A DNA stretch of 51,414 nucleotides from Burkholderia sp. Nafp2/4-1b (GCF_003635165.1 NZ_ML058605.1:244426-295839); one strand, 5' to 3'. Shown: positions 1 to 11,115, counted from the stretch's first letter. Program-made: numbers and translations. The notes: a model not told the origin generated them from the sequence alone.

Positions 1-78
1 GCCACCGGAACCGCCACCGGAGCCGCCACCGGAGCCGCCGCCGGAGCCGCCACCGGAGCCGCCACCGGAGCCGCCGCC
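1..78 (-). repeat. 12-bp tandem repeats encoding GGGS units
   Basis: Plus-strand units of the form ggagccgccacc, with third-position variants, repeat from the window edge to 78. On the minus strand they encode Gly-Gly-Gly-Ser in the frame of the Gly-rich protein. The array continues outside the window, so its length is unknown. Confidence 0.8.
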
Positions 79-1185
79 ATGGCCGCCGCCGTCGCCGCCA
101 CCACCGCCGCCATGGCCGCCGCCATGGCCACCGCCGTCGCCGCCACCACTGCCGCCATGGCCGCCGCCATGGCCACCGCCGTTGCCCCCACCACCACCGC
201 CATGGCCGCCTCCATGGCCGCCGCCGTCGCCGCCACCACTGCCGCCATGGCCGCCGCCATGGCCACCGCCGTCGCCGCCACCACTGCCGCCATGGCCACC
301 GCCGTCGCCGCCACCACTGCCGCCATGGCCGCCGCTATGGCCACCGCCGTCGCCCCCACCACCACCGCCATGGCCGCCGCCATGGCCGCCGTCGCCGCCA
401 CCACCGCCATGGCCACCGCCGCCGTCGCCGCCACCACCACCTCCGTGGCCACCGCCGCCGCCTCCATGGCCACCGCCACCAGAAGTGCCGCCACCAGAGG
501 TACCGCCACCAGAGGTACCGCCACCAGAGGTACCGCCACCAGCGGTACCGCCACCAGAGGTACCACCACCAGAGGTACCACCACCAGAGGTACCGCCACC
601 GGAAGTGCCGCCACCGGAAGTACCGCCACCAGAAGTACCGCCCCCGGAAGTACCACCACCGGAAGTACCACCGCCGGAAGTACCACCACCTGAACCCCCA
701 TTGCCGGAAGCATTGCCGCCGCGGCCTGTCCCACCCGAGCCACCGGAGCCGTTCGTCCCGCCGACGCCGGCGGGGCCGACGGCGCCATTGCCGGTGTTTC
801 CGCTGCCGCCCGCGCTGCTGCTTCCGCTGCCGGTCGTGCCGGTGCCACCGATGCCGCTGTCTGAGCCGCGCCCCCCACCGGCAAACACGTGCACCGCGCA
901 CGCGGCCGGATTTGCCGCACATGACGCCGCGTTCGCGGCCAACTGCATCACGGCGTCGCCGCGAACATTCGCGTTGGCCGCGGCGTCAGGCGCCGCGTTC
1001 TGCTCGGCCTGAACGAGTAGGGGAGTACCGGGATTGCCATCGCCTGGCTGCGCAGTAACGGGAACGACGGTCGTCGTCTCCTGTGCGACGGCATACGAGC
1101 CACAACACGCAATTGCGGCTGCGGCCAGCAAGGTCATGCGATAGCACCGTCCCGCCGCGCGGGACAGTTGTTTCGTTCTGCTCAT
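1..1185 (-). CDS. Secreted glycine-rich repeat protein (C-terminus outside window)
   Basis: Open reading frame of 395 codons that runs off the left edge without a stop. I chose the second of two adjacent ATGs (1185) because GGAG lies 6 nt upstream of it, against 3 nt for the ATG at 1188. Residues 1-35 form a signal peptide: basic start, hydrophobic MTLLAAAAIACCG stretch, likely cleavage after AVA. A low-complexity but non-repetitive part follows, with Ala/Asn-rich and Gly/Ser/Thr-rich stretches. Then come three tandem-repeat blocks read in protein order: 14 pentapeptides of type GGGTS, about eight 15-residue units rich in Gly with regularly placed Asp and His, and GGGS tetrapeptides that continue beyond the window. 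The composition resembles cell-surface or extracellular-matrix Gly-rich proteins. No catalytic domain is visible and the function is unknown. Proline-rich or alanine-rich readings of the other strand are shadows of this gene. Confidence 0.75.
   Translation of the reverse strand, partial: MSRTKQLSRAAGRCYRMTLLAAAAIACCGSYAVAQETTTVVPVTAQPGDGNPGTPLLVQAEQNAAPDAAANANVRGDAVMQLAANAASCAANPAACAVHVFAGGGRGSDSGIGGTGTTGSGSSSAGGSGNTGNGAVGPAGVGGTNGSGGSGGTGRGGNASGNGGSGGGTSGGGTSGGGTSGGGTSGGGTSGGGTSGGGTSGGGTSGGGTSGGGTAGGGTSGGGTSGGGTSGGGTSGGGGHGGGGGGHGGGGGGDGGGGHGGGGGDGGHGGGHGGGGGGDGGGHSGGHGGSGGGDGGGHGGSGGGDGGGHGGGHGGSGGGDGGGHGGGHGGGGGGNGGGHGGGHGGSGGGDGGGHGGGHGGGGGGDGGGHGGGSGGGSGGGSGGGSGGGSGGGSGG
112..408 (-). 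repeat. 45-bp tandem repeats encoding Gly/Asp/His units
   Basis: Units begin at 112, 157, 202, 247, 292, 325 and 370 (plus coordinates); most are 45 bp, with a 33-bp copy at 292 and a 39-bp copy at 370. Each full unit encodes 15 residues in the minus frame: mostly Gly with one Ser or Gly variant, one Asp and two His. Unit lengths are multiples of three, so copy-number changes would keep the frame. Degenerate flanking units extend to about 79 and about 480. Confidence 0.8.
481..690 (-). repeat. Fourteen 15-bp tandem repeats encoding GGGTS
   Basis: Fourteen consecutive 15-bp units (agaggtaccgccacc and close variants) fill 481-690 exactly and lie in codon phase with the Gly-rich gene. Thirteen encode GGGTS and one (541-555) encodes GGGTA. 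Many units contain a KpnI-like ggtacc. Unit variants cluster (agagg copies first, ggaag copies later), which suggests local duplication and homogenisation. Confidence 0.9.
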
Positions 1186-1474
1186 CATGATCTCCCCATG
1201 CGCGCCATGCCTCGTCACGCGCGACACTTCGACGTGTAATGCAGGGGGACCGATAACGATGCTTGTCGTTTCGGCGGCCGATGCATGTCGAACCGGCGCA
1301 GGACGCCAGTCGCGAACACGAATCGGCACGCGGGCCCGCCGTGCGAATCTCTAACAGCGAGATCCGTGCCACCGGCCGGCTATGCCCGTGGCGCAACGCG
1401 CGCACGGATCGCACGACAGCGTGTGAAACGTCGTTGGGAGGGTTTTGTTTCTGAAATGAAACGTCTGACTACGC

Positions 1475-2506
1475 TCAGCGCGCCGACGTGTCGGCCGCGC
1501 GCGGCCAGCGGTGGCACAGAATCGACGCGATCCACACGACGAGAAACAGCGCGACGATTCCATAGCCGATCGTGCCGAAGCGCTCGCCGAGCGTATCCAG
1601 CGTGTCGCGCACGGGGCCTGTGAGCGACAGCTTGTCGGCGAGCAGGCCGGCGGCCTCGATGCCGCCGACGGCCAGTGCGACGGTCGCGGACAGCAGCGTG
1701 ATGGTCGCGTTGTAGAGCAGCTTGCGCCGCGGGTCGTCCATCGCCCAGCCGTACGCGTGAATCATGAGCACGTTGTCGGTCGAGTCGATCAGCGTCATGC
1801 CGGCCGCGAACAGCGCGGGATAGAGCATCACCGCATAGAGCGGCAGCGCATCGCTCGCCTGTGCGGCCGCGATCGCGAGCAGCGCGATTTCTGTTGCAGT
1901 ATCGAAACCCAGCCCGAACAGCACGCCGACCGGATACATGTGCCAGCTTTTCGACACGAAGCGGAACAGCGGACTCAGCAGCCGCGCGACGAGGCCGGCC
2001 GGACGATGAACGTGCGCATGCGCGGCCGTGCCGCGATAGCGCCGCCACACGTCGCGCAGGATCACGAGGTTCATGCCCGCGAGCACGAGCAGGAAGGTTG
2101 CGGACACCACCGTACCGATCGTGCCGCCGATCTCGCGGATCGCGTCGAAGCGCCCGCGCAGCGCGAACGCGGTCAGTGCGATGCCGAGCGTCGCGGCGAT
2201 CACGATGGTCGAATGGCCGAGCGAGAAGAACAGGCCGACCGTCACCGGGCGCTGGCCGTCCTGCATCAGCTTGCGCGTCGCGACGTCGATCGCGGCGATG
2301 TGATCGGCGTCGACTGCATGACGCAGCCCGAGCCCGTACGCGATCGCCGCGGTGCCGAGCAGCAGCGGATGGTCGCGCAGCACCGCGAGCGCCCACAGCC
2401 ATGCGGCGACGTTCGCGGCAATCAGGCCGGCATACAGCATCAGCAGGCGGCGCAGGGCAGGGGTGGGCGGCATCGGGAGGGTTCCGTCGGACGAATCGCG
2501 ATGCAT
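1475..2506 (-). CDS. NiCoT-family nickel/cobalt transporter
   Basis: Protein of 343 residues, a polytopic inner-membrane permease for Ni2+ and/or Co2+. The family signature HX4DH is present at H63-D68-H69 inside a predicted membrane helix (RHAVDADHI), followed by the LFFSLGHSTIV motif that is the second NiCoT signature region. About eight hydrophobic segments are seen, with a His-rich hydrophilic loop (AHAHVHRPAG) in the middle, typical of HoxN/NixA relatives. ATG 2506 was used; ATG 2473 (MPPTP) is an alternative and neither has a good ribosome binding site. The gene stands alone, downstream of fusA and separated from it by a terminator. No cobalamin or NiCo riboswitch is recognisable upstream, and no urease or hydrogenase genes are nearby, so the preferred metal is undecided. 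Confidence 0.88.
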   Translation of the reverse strand: MHRDSSDGTLPMPPTPALRRLLMLYAGLIAANVAAWLWALAVLRDHPLLLGTAAIAYGLGLRHAVDADHIAAIDVATRKLMQDGQRPVTVGLFFSLGHSTIVIAATLGIALTAFALRGRFDAIREIGGTIGTVVSATFLLVLAGMNLVILRDVWRRYRGTAAHAHVHRPAGLVARLLSPLFRFVSKSWHMYPVGVLFGLGFDTATEIALLAIAAAQASDALPLYAVMLYPALFAAGMTLIDSTDNVLMIHAYGWAMDDPRRKLLYNATITLLSATVALAVGGIEAAGLLADKLSLTGPVRDTLDTLGERFGTIGYGIVALFLVVWIASILCHRWPRAADTSAR

Positions 2507-2583
2507 TGTGGCATGCGAAAAAAATGTCGGACGCGCCGATCAAAAACGTCGTCGTCCGGCCGCGGCGGTGCGTTCGACGAACG

Positions 2584-2612
2584 AAAAAAAGCCCGTCCGG
2601 AACCGGACGGGC
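2584..2612 (-). terminator. Intrinsic terminator after fusA
   Basis: Read on the minus strand, GCCCGTCCGG-tt-CCGGACGGGC is followed by seven T. It lies 39 bp after the fusA stop codon and before the NiCoT gene, so the two genes are probably separate transcription units. Confidence 0.9.
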
Positions 2613-2650
2613 TCGTGCTGGCCGCGCAACCGTGCGCAGCCGCGCCGCGC

Positions 2651-4762
2651 TTACTTCACTTTCGCGTTGATCACACCTTCCGACACGTTCGCCGGTGTTT
2701 CCGCGTACTGCTTGAACTCCATCGTGTACGTCGCACGACCTTGCGTGGCCGAACGCAGCGACGTCGAGTAGCCGAACATCTCGGCCAGCGGCACTTCGGC
2801 GCGCACCAGCTTGCCGCCGCCGCCGGCGATGTCCTCCATCCCCTGCACGATGCCGCGGCGGCTGGACAGGTCGCCCATCACGTTGCCCATGAACTCCTCG
2901 GGCGTCTCGACCTCGACGGCCATCATCGGCTCCAGCAACACCGGCTTCGCCTTGCGCATCGCTTCCTTGAACGCCATCGAGCCGGCCATCCGGAACGCGT
3001 TTTCGTTCGAGTCGACGTCGTGGTACGAGCCGAACGTCAGGTGCACCTTCACGTCGACGACCGGGTAGCCCGCGAGCACGCCGCTCTTCAGCGTTTCGGT
3101 GATGCCCTTGTCGACGGCCGGGATGAATTCACGCGGAATCACGCCGCCCTTGATCTCGTCGAGGAACTCGTAGCCCTTGCCGGGGTTCGGCTCCAGCGTG
3201 ATCACCGCATGCCCGTACTGGCCGCGCCCGCCCGACTGCTTGACGAACTTGCCTTCGACGTCGGACGCCGTCGTGCGCACCGTTTCGCGATACGCGACCT
3301 GCGGCTTGCCGACCGTCGCCTCGACGCCGAACTCGCGCTTCATCCGGTCGACCAGGATTTCGAGGTGCAGCTCGCCCATCCCCGAGATGATCGTCTGACC
3401 GGATTCCTCGTCGGTCTGCACGCGGAACGACGGATCTTCCTGCGCGAGACGGTTCAGCGCGAGGCCCATCTTTTCCTGGTCGGCCTTCGTCTTCGGCTCG
3501 ACGGCCTGCGAGATCACCGGCTCCGGGAATTCCATCTTCTCGAGGATGATCGGCTTCTGCGGATCGCACAGCGTGTCGCCCGTCGTCGCTTCCTTCAGGC
3601 CGACCGCCGCGGCGATGTCGCCCGCGCGCACTTCCTTGATTTCCTTGCGCTCGTTCGCGTGCATCTGCAGGATCCGGCCGAGCCGCTCCTTCTTGTCCTT
3701 CGTCGCGTTGAGCACCGTGTCGCCCGATTCGACCACGCCCGAATACACGCGGAAGAAGATCAGCTGGCCGACGAACGGGTCGGTCATGATCTTGAACGCG
3801 AGCGCGGAGAACGGCTCGTCGTCGCTCGGATGACGTTCCGCCGGCTTTTCCGGATCGGCGAAGTCGTGACCGAGAATCGCGGGCACGTCGACCGGCGACG
3901 GCAGATAGTCGATCACCGCGTCGAGCATCGCCTGCACGCCCTTGTTCTTGAACGCGCTGCCGCACAGCATCGGCACGATCTCGTTGGCGATCGTGCGCTG
4001 GCGCAGCGCGCCCTTGATCTCGTCCTCGGTCAGCGATTCGTGATCGTGCAGATACTTCTCGAGCAGTTCCTCGCTCGCTTCGGCAGCGGCCTCGACCATC
4101 TTCTCGCGCCACTCGTGCGCGAGCTCGACGAGATTCGCCGGGATGTCCTCGTACGTGAATTTCACGCCCTGGCTTTCGTCGTCCCAGACGATCGCCTTCA
4201 TCTTGACGAGATCGACGACGCCCTGGAAATGATCTTCCGCGCCGATCGGAATCTGGATCGGCACGGCGACGCCCTTCAGGCGCTCGCCGATCTGGCGCTG
4301 CACGCGGAAGAAGTCCGCGCCGATGCGGTCCATCTTGTTGACGAACGCGATGCGCGGCACCTTGTACTTGTTCGCCTGACGCCACACGGTTTCGGACTGC
4401 GGCTGCACGCCGCCGACCGAGTCGTAGACCATGCACGCGCCATCGAGCACGCGCATCGAGCGCTCGACCTCGATCGTGAAGTCGACGTGCCCGGGGGTGT
4501 CGATGATGTTGATCCGGTGTTCCGGATAGTTGCCGGCCATGCCCTTCCAGAAGGCGGTGGTCGCGGCCGACGTGATCGTGATGCCGCGTTCCTGCTCCTG
4601 CTCCATCCAGTCCATCGTGGCCGCGCCGTCGTGCACTTCACCGATCTTGTGGCTCACGCCGGTGTAAAACAGGATGCGCTCGGTCGTGGTGGTCTTGCCG
4701 GCATCGATGTGAGCACTGATCCCGATATTGCGATAGCGCTCGATGGGGGTTTTGCGGGGCAC
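2651..4762 (-). CDS. fusA: Translation elongation factor G (isolated copy)
   Basis: EF-G, the ribosomal translocase GTPase, 703 residues, full length for the family. The start is GTG 4762, giving [14 protein letters not shown], because a perfect AGGAGG lies 5 nt upstream; an upstream in-frame ATG adds an unrelated N-terminus. The G domain shows G1 AHIDAGKT (17-24), RGITI (switch I), DTPGHVDF (G3) and NKMDR (G4). The later EF-G domains follow, including the domain IV stretch [10 protein letters not shown] and the C-terminal domain V. There are no rpsL, rpsG or tuf neighbours, so this copy lies outside a str operon. Burkholderia genomes commonly carry a second fusA; which copy this is cannot be told from the window. 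The gene is intact, with codon use like its neighbours, so it is probably expressed and functional. Confidence 0.95.
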   Translation of the reverse strand: MPRKTPIERYRNIGISAHIDAGKTTTTERILFYTGVSHKIGEVHDGAATMDWMEQEQERGITITSAATTAFWKGMAGNYPEHRINIIDTPGHVDFTIEVERSMRVLDGACMVYDSVGGVQPQSETVWRQANKYKVPRIAFVNKMDRIGADFFRVQRQIGERLKGVAVPIQIPIGAEDHFQGVVDLVKMKAIVWDDESQGVKFTYEDIPANLVELAHEWREKMVEAAAEASEELLEKYLHDHESLTEDEIKGALRQRTIANEIVPMLCGSAFKNKGVQAMLDAVIDYLPSPVDVPAILGHDFADPEKPAERHPSDDEPFSALAFKIMTDPFVGQLIFFRVYSGVVESGDTVLNATKDKKERLGRILQMHANERKEIKEVRAGDIAAAVGLKEATTGDTLCDPQKPIILEKMEFPEPVISQAVEPKTKADQEKMGLALNRLAQEDPSFRVQTDEESGQTIISGMGELHLEILVDRMKREFGVEATVGKPQVAYRETVRTTASDVEGKFVKQSGGRGQYGHAVITLEPNPGKGYEFLDEIKGGVIPREFIPAVDKGITETLKSGVLAGYPVVDVKVHLTFGSYHDVDSNENAFRMAGSMAFKEAMRKAKPVLLEPMMAVEVETPEEFMGNVMGDLSSRRGIVQGMEDIAGGGGKLVRAEVPLAEMFGYSTSLRSATQGRATYTMEFKQYAETPANVSEGVINAKVK

Positions 4763-4909
4763 GTGAACCTCCTGGTGGTTCGGATCGTAAGCGGGGCGGC
4801 AGGGCCGGCCCGGAATGGAACAAGCGAGATTTAAAGGATAGCGCTTGTCCGTGGCTTTTGCAGATGCGGGCACCGTGTGCCGAATCAAGGCGGGCGCCGC
4901 CGGCGGGCG

Positions 4910-4942
4910 AAAAAAAAGCCGGCGCGCTGCGGGCGGCCGGCT
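4910..4942 (-). terminator. Intrinsic terminator after the DUF192 gene
   Basis: Minus-strand reading: AGCCGGC, a 12-nt loop, GCCGGCT, then a run of eight T, 34 bp after the stop codon of the DUF192 gene. Confidence 0.8.
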
Positions 4943-4976
4943 GCGGCGGTGCGCGGCGGCGCCGCGGCATGTGCCG

Positions 4977-5477
4977 TTACTGGGCCTTGGGCAGCCCGTC
5001 GAGCTTCATGCCCGGCTTGATGCCCTTGGCCGCGAACCAGCCCTTGCTCATTTCCAGCGCATAGACACCGTTGTTGCGCGGGCAGTGGTTGTCGGTCGTC
5101 TCGGCCCGCATCTCGTCGATGTCGGTGATCGTGCCGTCCGCGCGGATGAACGCGATCGACAGCGGGATCAGCGTGTTCTTCATCCAGAAGCAGTGCACGG
5201 CGTTCTCGTTGAACACGAACAGCATGCCTTCGTTCGGCGCGAGCTGCGAGCGGTACATGAGCCCCTGTTCGCGGTCGGCGTCGTTCGCGGCGACGGCCGC
5301 GTCGATCACGTACATGCCGGCGCGCAGCTTCACGCGCGGGAACTCGCTCGGCTGCTTGGCGCCGGGCGGCATCTGCGCGTGGGCGGTCTGCATGCCGAGT
5401 GCGAGGACGGCGAGCGCGGCGGGGAACACGGCGGCGCGCGTAAGGCGGCCGAGCGACGAGCGCAGGGAGAATCGCAC
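4977..5477 (-). CDS. Exported DUF192 family protein
   Basis: Protein of 166 residues. GTG 5477 was chosen because TAGGAG sits about 7 nt upstream; the longer reading from 5537 adds a segment without a ribosome binding site. A signal peptide is evident ([26 protein letters not shown], cleavage after AHA). The mature part is a complete DUF192 domain with the family core [31 protein letters not shown] and a C-terminal [10 protein letters not shown] segment. DUF192 proteins are small periplasmic or secreted beta proteins of unknown biochemical role. The gene lies between two terminators and so is monocistronic. Family assignment is sure; function is not. Confidence 0.85.
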   Translation of the reverse strand: MRFSLRSSLGRLTRAAVFPAALAVLALGMQTAHAQMPPGAKQPSEFPRVKLRAGMYVIDAAVAANDADREQGLMYRSQLAPNEGMLFVFNENAVHCFWMKNTLIPLSIAFIRADGTITDIDEMRAETTDNHCPRNNGVYALEMSKGWFAAKGIKPGMKLDGLPKAQ

Positions 5478-5536
5478 AGCAGGGCTCCTATCGGGAAAAC
5501 GAGACCCGCATGGTACGCGAAGCGCGCCGGCGGGCA

Positions 5537-5578
5537 CAAAAAAGAAAAAGGCAGATCGCCTCGCGGTGATCTGCCTTT
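5537..5578 (-). terminator. Intrinsic terminator after the Asr-like gene
   Basis: Minus-strand stem AAAGGCAGATC, loop, GATCTGCCTTT, continuing into T-rich TTCTTTTTTG. The stem is perfect over 11 bp. It sits 60 bp after the stop of the small exported protein and before the DUF192 start. Confidence 0.9.
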
Positions 5579-5637
5579 CAACGCCGTAAGAACGGCAAGA
5601 CTGCGTGTTCTTGACTGCGTTATTACAACCAGCTTGC

Positions 5638-5850
5638 TTAGTTCGATGCAGCTGCCGGAGCTTCGGCTTCGCTAGCTGCCTTCTTGGCTGCGTGGTGCTT
5701 CTTTGCGTGGTGCTTCTTAGCAGCCTTGTGCTTTGCCGGTGCCGAAGCAGCTGCCGGAGCAGCAGCCGAAGCAGCTTCCGGAGCCGAAGCTTGTGCGAAA
5801 GCAGCCGTTGCGAAGAGACCAGCGACCAGAGCAGCGATCAGTTTGTTCAT
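5638..5850 (-). CDS. Small exported Ala/Lys/His-rich protein, Asr-like
   Basis: Protein of 70 residues. It has a clear signal peptide (MNKLIAALVAGLFATAAFA, then Q), an Ala/Pro/Ser-rich stretch, and a basic cluster of Lys and His (KHKAAKKHHAKKHHAAKK) before an acidic, Ala-rich tail. The composition resembles acid-shock (Asr) proteins, which are exported, basic and His/Lys/Ala-rich; this is resemblance in composition and layout, not a demonstrated homology. GAGGAA precedes the ATG by about 6 nt. The gene has its own strong terminator, and codon use is less extreme in GC than the neighbours (many gct, gca, aag), typical of highly expressed small exported proteins. Confidence 0.75.
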   Translation of the reverse strand: MNKLIAALVAGLFATAAFAQASAPEAASAAAPAAASAPAKHKAAKKHHAKKHHAAKKAASEAEAPAAASN

Positions 5851-6140
5851 GTTGTGTTCCTCAGCTTTAGTTAATTAACCAAATGACCCGGCATAGGAGT
5901 CATGACGTCTAACGGTGCCATCCACCTTTCGGTTGACAGACGCTTCGAGAAATTTCTCATTGCGCTGCGGGCGCCGAATCGTATTCGAAGAAAACGTCGC
6001 TTTCGTGACGCAAACACGGAAATACCGGTTCGGCTGCCAATGCCGGATAGCTCAGGGTGGCATCTGCGTGGTTTAACGCACGATGTTCGCCGGCGGTTGA
6101 CGAAAAAGATGACGAAAAAAATCGAAGCTCGGTGCTGCCG

Positions 6141-6719
6141 TCATTCGGGCCGCGCAAAACCGTCCCACGGGGCGCGCGGCGGCAGCTCGATTGTTTCGCC
6201 CGGTGCAATGCCGAGCGCGAATATGTCCAGCGCGCCGATGCCGACACGCACGAGACGCAACGTCGGGAAGCCGATCGCGGCCGTCATCCGGCGCACCTGC
6301 CGGTTCTTGCCTTCGGTGATCGCGAGCTCGATCCAGGTGGTCGGGATCGCGGCACGGTAGCGGATCGGCGGGTTGCGCGGCCACAGCGCGTCGGGCGGTT
6401 CGATGAATTCGGCGCGGCACGGACGCGTCACGTAGTCGCCGAGATCGACGCCGCGCGCGAGCGCCTTCAGGTCGGCCGGGCCCGGCGCGCCGTCGACTTG
6501 CGCCCAGTAGCGCTTGACGAGCTTGTGGCGCGGCTCCGCGATGCGCGCCTGCAATGCGCCGTCGTCGGTGAGCAGCAGCAGGCCTTCGCTGTCCGCGTCG
6601 AGCCGGCCGGCCGGATAGACGCCGGGCGCTGTTACCCAGTCGCCGAGCGACGGCCGCGTCTCATGCGCGGAAAACTGGCAAATCGTGCCGAACGGCTTGT
6701 TGAGGGCGATCAGGGTCAT
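6141..6719 (-). CDS. rluE: 23S rRNA pseudouridine synthase, RluE type (RsuA family)
   Basis: Protein of 192 residues without an N-terminal S4 domain, the layout of RluE, which modifies U2457 of 23S rRNA in E. coli. The start is [12 protein letters not shown], and the catalytic motif [13 protein letters not shown] carries the invariant Asp at residue 41. The later KRYWAQV and [10 protein letters not shown] motifs are the usual RsuA-family motifs II and III. It is divergent from icd across 274 bp. No ribosome binding site is obvious before the ATG. Choice of RluE over RluB, RluF or RsuA rests on the short length and missing S4 domain. Confidence 0.85.
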   Translation of the reverse strand: MTLIALNKPFGTICQFSAHETRPSLGDWVTAPGVYPAGRLDADSEGLLLLTDDGALQARIAEPRHKLVKRYWAQVDGAPGPADLKALARGVDLGDYVTRPCRAEFIEPPDALWPRNPPIRYRAAIPTTWIELAITEGKNRQVRRMTAAIGFPTLRLVRVGIGALDIFALGIAPGETIELPPRAPWDGFARPE

Positions 6720-6814
6720 GGCGGAGCGTCCGCCCGGCGTGCCGCGGGGCGGCGGACGGGCGGTCTATGGCAAATGGCGGAATCTTAATGCATAATACGG
6801 AACGGCAAGTCCTC

Positions 6815-6830
6815 TGTCTTATATAAGACA
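6815..6830. promoter_or_regulatory. 16-bp perfect palindrome in the icd/rluE intergenic region
   Basis: TGTCTTATATAAGACA is identical to its reverse complement over all 16 bases and is AT-rich in a GC-rich setting. It lies 164 bp before the icd start and contains a TATATA/TATAAG element that could serve as or overlap a -10 box. Form and position suggest an operator for a dimeric regulator (for example a GntR-type factor of central metabolism). The regulator is not identifiable from the window. Confidence 0.55.
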
Positions 6831-6993
6831 TAAGGGAAGACTTGATACGCAGCGTCGCGCTTCGTGCCGCCGGGCCCGGTTGGGGCGCTAGAATAGCGGC
6901 TCGCTGTTGCCGTCACGAAGGTGGCAAGGCCACCTCGCCGCGCGCGCAGTTTCGACCAGCATCACCTGCTCAGCCACGTCACTGGAGTCGATC

Positions 6994-8250
6994 ATGCCGT
7001 ATCAGCACATCAAGGTTCCGGAGGGCGGTGACAAGATCACCGTCAACAAGGACTTCTCGCTCAACGTTTCCGATCAGCCGATCATTCCCTATATCGAAGG
7101 CGACGGTACGGGCTTCGATATCACGCCGGTCATGATCAAGGTCGTCGACGCGGCCGTTGCGAGTGCCTACAAGGGCAAGCGCAAGATCCACTGGATGGAG
7201 ATCTTCGCGGGCGAGAAGGCGACGAAGGTGTACGGTCCGGACGTGTGGCTGCCGGACGAATCGCTGCAGGTGCTGAAGGAATACGTCGTGTCGATCAAGG
7301 GGCCGCTCACGACCCCGGTCGGCGGCGGCATCCGTTCGCTGAACGTCGCGCTGCGCCAGGAACTCGACCTGTACGTGTGCCTGCGCCCGGTCCAGTATTT
7401 CAAGGGCGTGCCGTCGCCGGTGCGCGAACCGCAAAAGATCGACATGGTGATCTTCCGCGAGAACTCGGAAGACATCTACGCGGGCATCGAGTGGGCGGCG
7501 GGCTCCGAGCAGGCCAAGAAGGTCATCAAGTTCCTGCAGGACGAGATGGGCGTGAAGAAGATCCGCTTCCCGGAAACCTCGGGGATCGGCGTGAAGCCCG
7601 TGTCGACCGAAGGCACCGAGCGTCTCGTGCGCAAGGCGATCCAGTACGCGATCGACAACGATCGCAAGTCGGTCACGCTCGTGCACAAGGGCAACATCAT
7701 GAAGTTCACGGAAGGCCTGTTCCGTGACGCCGGCTATGCGCTCGCGCAGAAGGAATTCGGCGGCGAACTGATCGACGGCGGCCCGTGGATGCGCGTGAAG
7801 AACCCGAAGACGGGCAACGAGATCGTCATCAAGGATTCGATCGCCGATGCATTCCTGCAGCAGATCCTGCTGCGTCCGGCCGAATACGACGTGATCGCGA
7901 CGCTGAACCTGAACGGTGACTACATCTCCGACGCACTGGCCGCGCAGGTCGGCGGCATCGGGATCGCGCCGGGCGCGAACCTGTCGGATTCGGTCGCGAT
8001 GTTCGAGGCGACACACGGCACGGCGCCGAAGTACGCGGGCAAGGATTACGTGAACCCCGGTTCCGAGATCCTGTCGGCGGAAATGATGCTGCGCCACCTC
8101 GGCTGGACGGAAGCGGCCGACACGATCATCGCCGCGATGGAGAAGTCGATCCTGCAGAAGCGCGTCACGTACGACTTCGCGCGCCTGATGGAAGGCGCGA
8201 CGCAGGTGTCGTGCTCGGGCTTCGGCGAAGTGCTGATCGAAAACATGTAA
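6994..8250 (+). CDS. icd: Isocitrate dehydrogenase, NADP-dependent, homodimeric type
   Basis: TCA-cycle enzyme converting isocitrate and NADP+ to 2-oxoglutarate, CO2 and NADPH. The start is ATG 6994 ([12 protein letters not shown]) with TGGAG 6 nt upstream, giving 418 residues, close to E. coli Icd (416). Visible motifs are [12 protein letters not shown] near the N-terminus, [13 protein letters not shown] (the kinase-accessible serine segment of Icd), the [13 protein letters not shown] region, and [22 protein letters not shown] with the metal-binding aspartates. [13 protein letters not shown] near the C-terminus is the cofactor segment; the following Lys and Tyr region fits NADP preference. 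It is followed by a weak terminator and then a second, unrelated isocitrate dehydrogenase. Confidence 0.96.
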   Translation: MPYQHIKVPEGGDKITVNKDFSLNVSDQPIIPYIEGDGTGFDITPVMIKVVDAAVASAYKGKRKIHWMEIFAGEKATKVYGPDVWLPDESLQVLKEYVVSIKGPLTTPVGGGIRSLNVALRQELDLYVCLRPVQYFKGVPSPVREPQKIDMVIFRENSEDIYAGIEWAAGSEQAKKVIKFLQDEMGVKKIRFPETSGIGVKPVSTEGTERLVRKAIQYAIDNDRKSVTLVHKGNIMKFTEGLFRDAGYALAQKEFGGELIDGGPWMRVKNPKTGNEIVIKDSIADAFLQQILLRPAEYDVIATLNLNGDYISDALAAQVGGIGIAPGANLSDSVAMFEATHGTAPKYAGKDYVNPGSEILSAEMMLRHLGWTEAADTIIAAMEKSILQKRVTYDFARLMEGATQVSCSGFGEVLIENM

Positions 8251-8287
8251 GAGAGCCCTTCCGGGGTAGGCCGGCGTGCAGCCGGCT

Positions 8288-8320
8288 GCCCCGGCGCTGA
8301 CTGCCGGCGCCGGGGCGTTT
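8288..8320 (+). terminator. Probable terminator after icd
   Basis: A 10-bp GC stem GCCCCGGCGC / GCGCCGGGGC with a 9-nt loop is followed only by CGTTTCAT. The stem is strong but the T-run is short, so termination may be partial. It lies 37 bp after the icd stop. Confidence 0.55.
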
Positions 8321-8409
8321 CATGGATGGCAGGTTTGTTGGCAGGGCGGTCCGGCATGCGGGCCGCGGCGCCGCGATGCGGCCCGGGTGCCCTGCAAGGT
8401 AGAACATGA

Positions 8410-10761
<2,352 letters not shown>

Positions 10762-10843
10762 CGCCCGCTGCGCCACCAGGCGCGCGACGTCAACGGCAGC
10801 AGCCGCCACGGCGGGCCGCATGGCTCGCCGTGGCGTCGACAAT

Positions 10844-10873
10844 AAAAACGCCCCGGTCGCCCGGGGCGTTTTT
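10844..10873. terminator. Bidirectional terminator between icd2 and the 74-residue gene
   Basis: AAAAACGCCCCGG-tcg-CCCGGGGCGTTTTT: a GC stem flanked by A5 and T5, so it works in both directions. It serves icd2 from the left and the small minus-strand gene from the right. Confidence 0.9.
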
Positions 10874-10890
10874 CGTTGCACGCGTGTCAT

Positions 10891-11115
10891 TCAGACGTGG
10901 ACGATTTCCCATTCGGCGATTTCGTCCGGCACTTCGAGGGTGGCCGTGTCCAGTTCGGACGGCTGCTCGCAGTCGCCGCGAGAGATGCGGTCGGCCGCGA
11001 CTTCCGGGCACGAGAACGCACCGAGCGAAGCGTTGCCGAACGTCGCTTCCCAGCCGCCGTTTGCCGGCAGGATGTAGAACGACCCGAGCGCTGAACCAAA
11101 GCGAAATCCCTTCAT
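10891..11115 (-). CDS. Small conserved-looking protein of unknown function
   Basis: Protein of 74 residues beginning MKGFRFGSALGSFYILPANGG, from ATG 11115, with GGGAG placed 7-8 nt upstream. A longer in-frame reading to 11301 lacks a start signal. The protein is acidic, has two Cys, and contains a compact pattern (FRFGSALGSFYILP, GGWEATFGNASLGAFSCPE). It ends EVPDEIAEWEIVHV. No signal peptide or membrane helix is present. I do not recognise the family. The good ribosome binding site, tidy terminator and protein-like composition support a real gene. It is preceded by a 690-bp gene-free stretch on its upstream side. Confidence 0.65.
   Translation of the reverse strand: MKGFRFGSALGSFYILPANGGWEATFGNASLGAFSCPEVAADRISRGDCEQPSELDTATLEVPDEIAEWEIVHV

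Noticed and set aside
1..690. Possible CRISPR array because of regular repeats
   Set aside because: Units of 12, 15 and 45 bp are back to back without unique spacers, all in coding phase.
182..1012. Proline-rich and alanine-rich open frames on the plus strand opposite the Gly-rich gene
   Set aside because: They are complements of the same Gly codons, lack a signal peptide or ribosome binding site, and the repeats are in codon phase for the minus-strand protein.
2507..2583. Cobalamin or NiCo riboswitch upstream of the NiCoT gene
   Set aside because: The stretch before the start is too short and shows no recognisable conserved box.
1511..4834. Open frame of more than 1100 codons on the plus strand
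   Set aside because: Antisense to the NiCoT gene and fusA; composition is His/Arg/Asp-rich shadow of GC-rich genes, and it spans two genes and a terminator.
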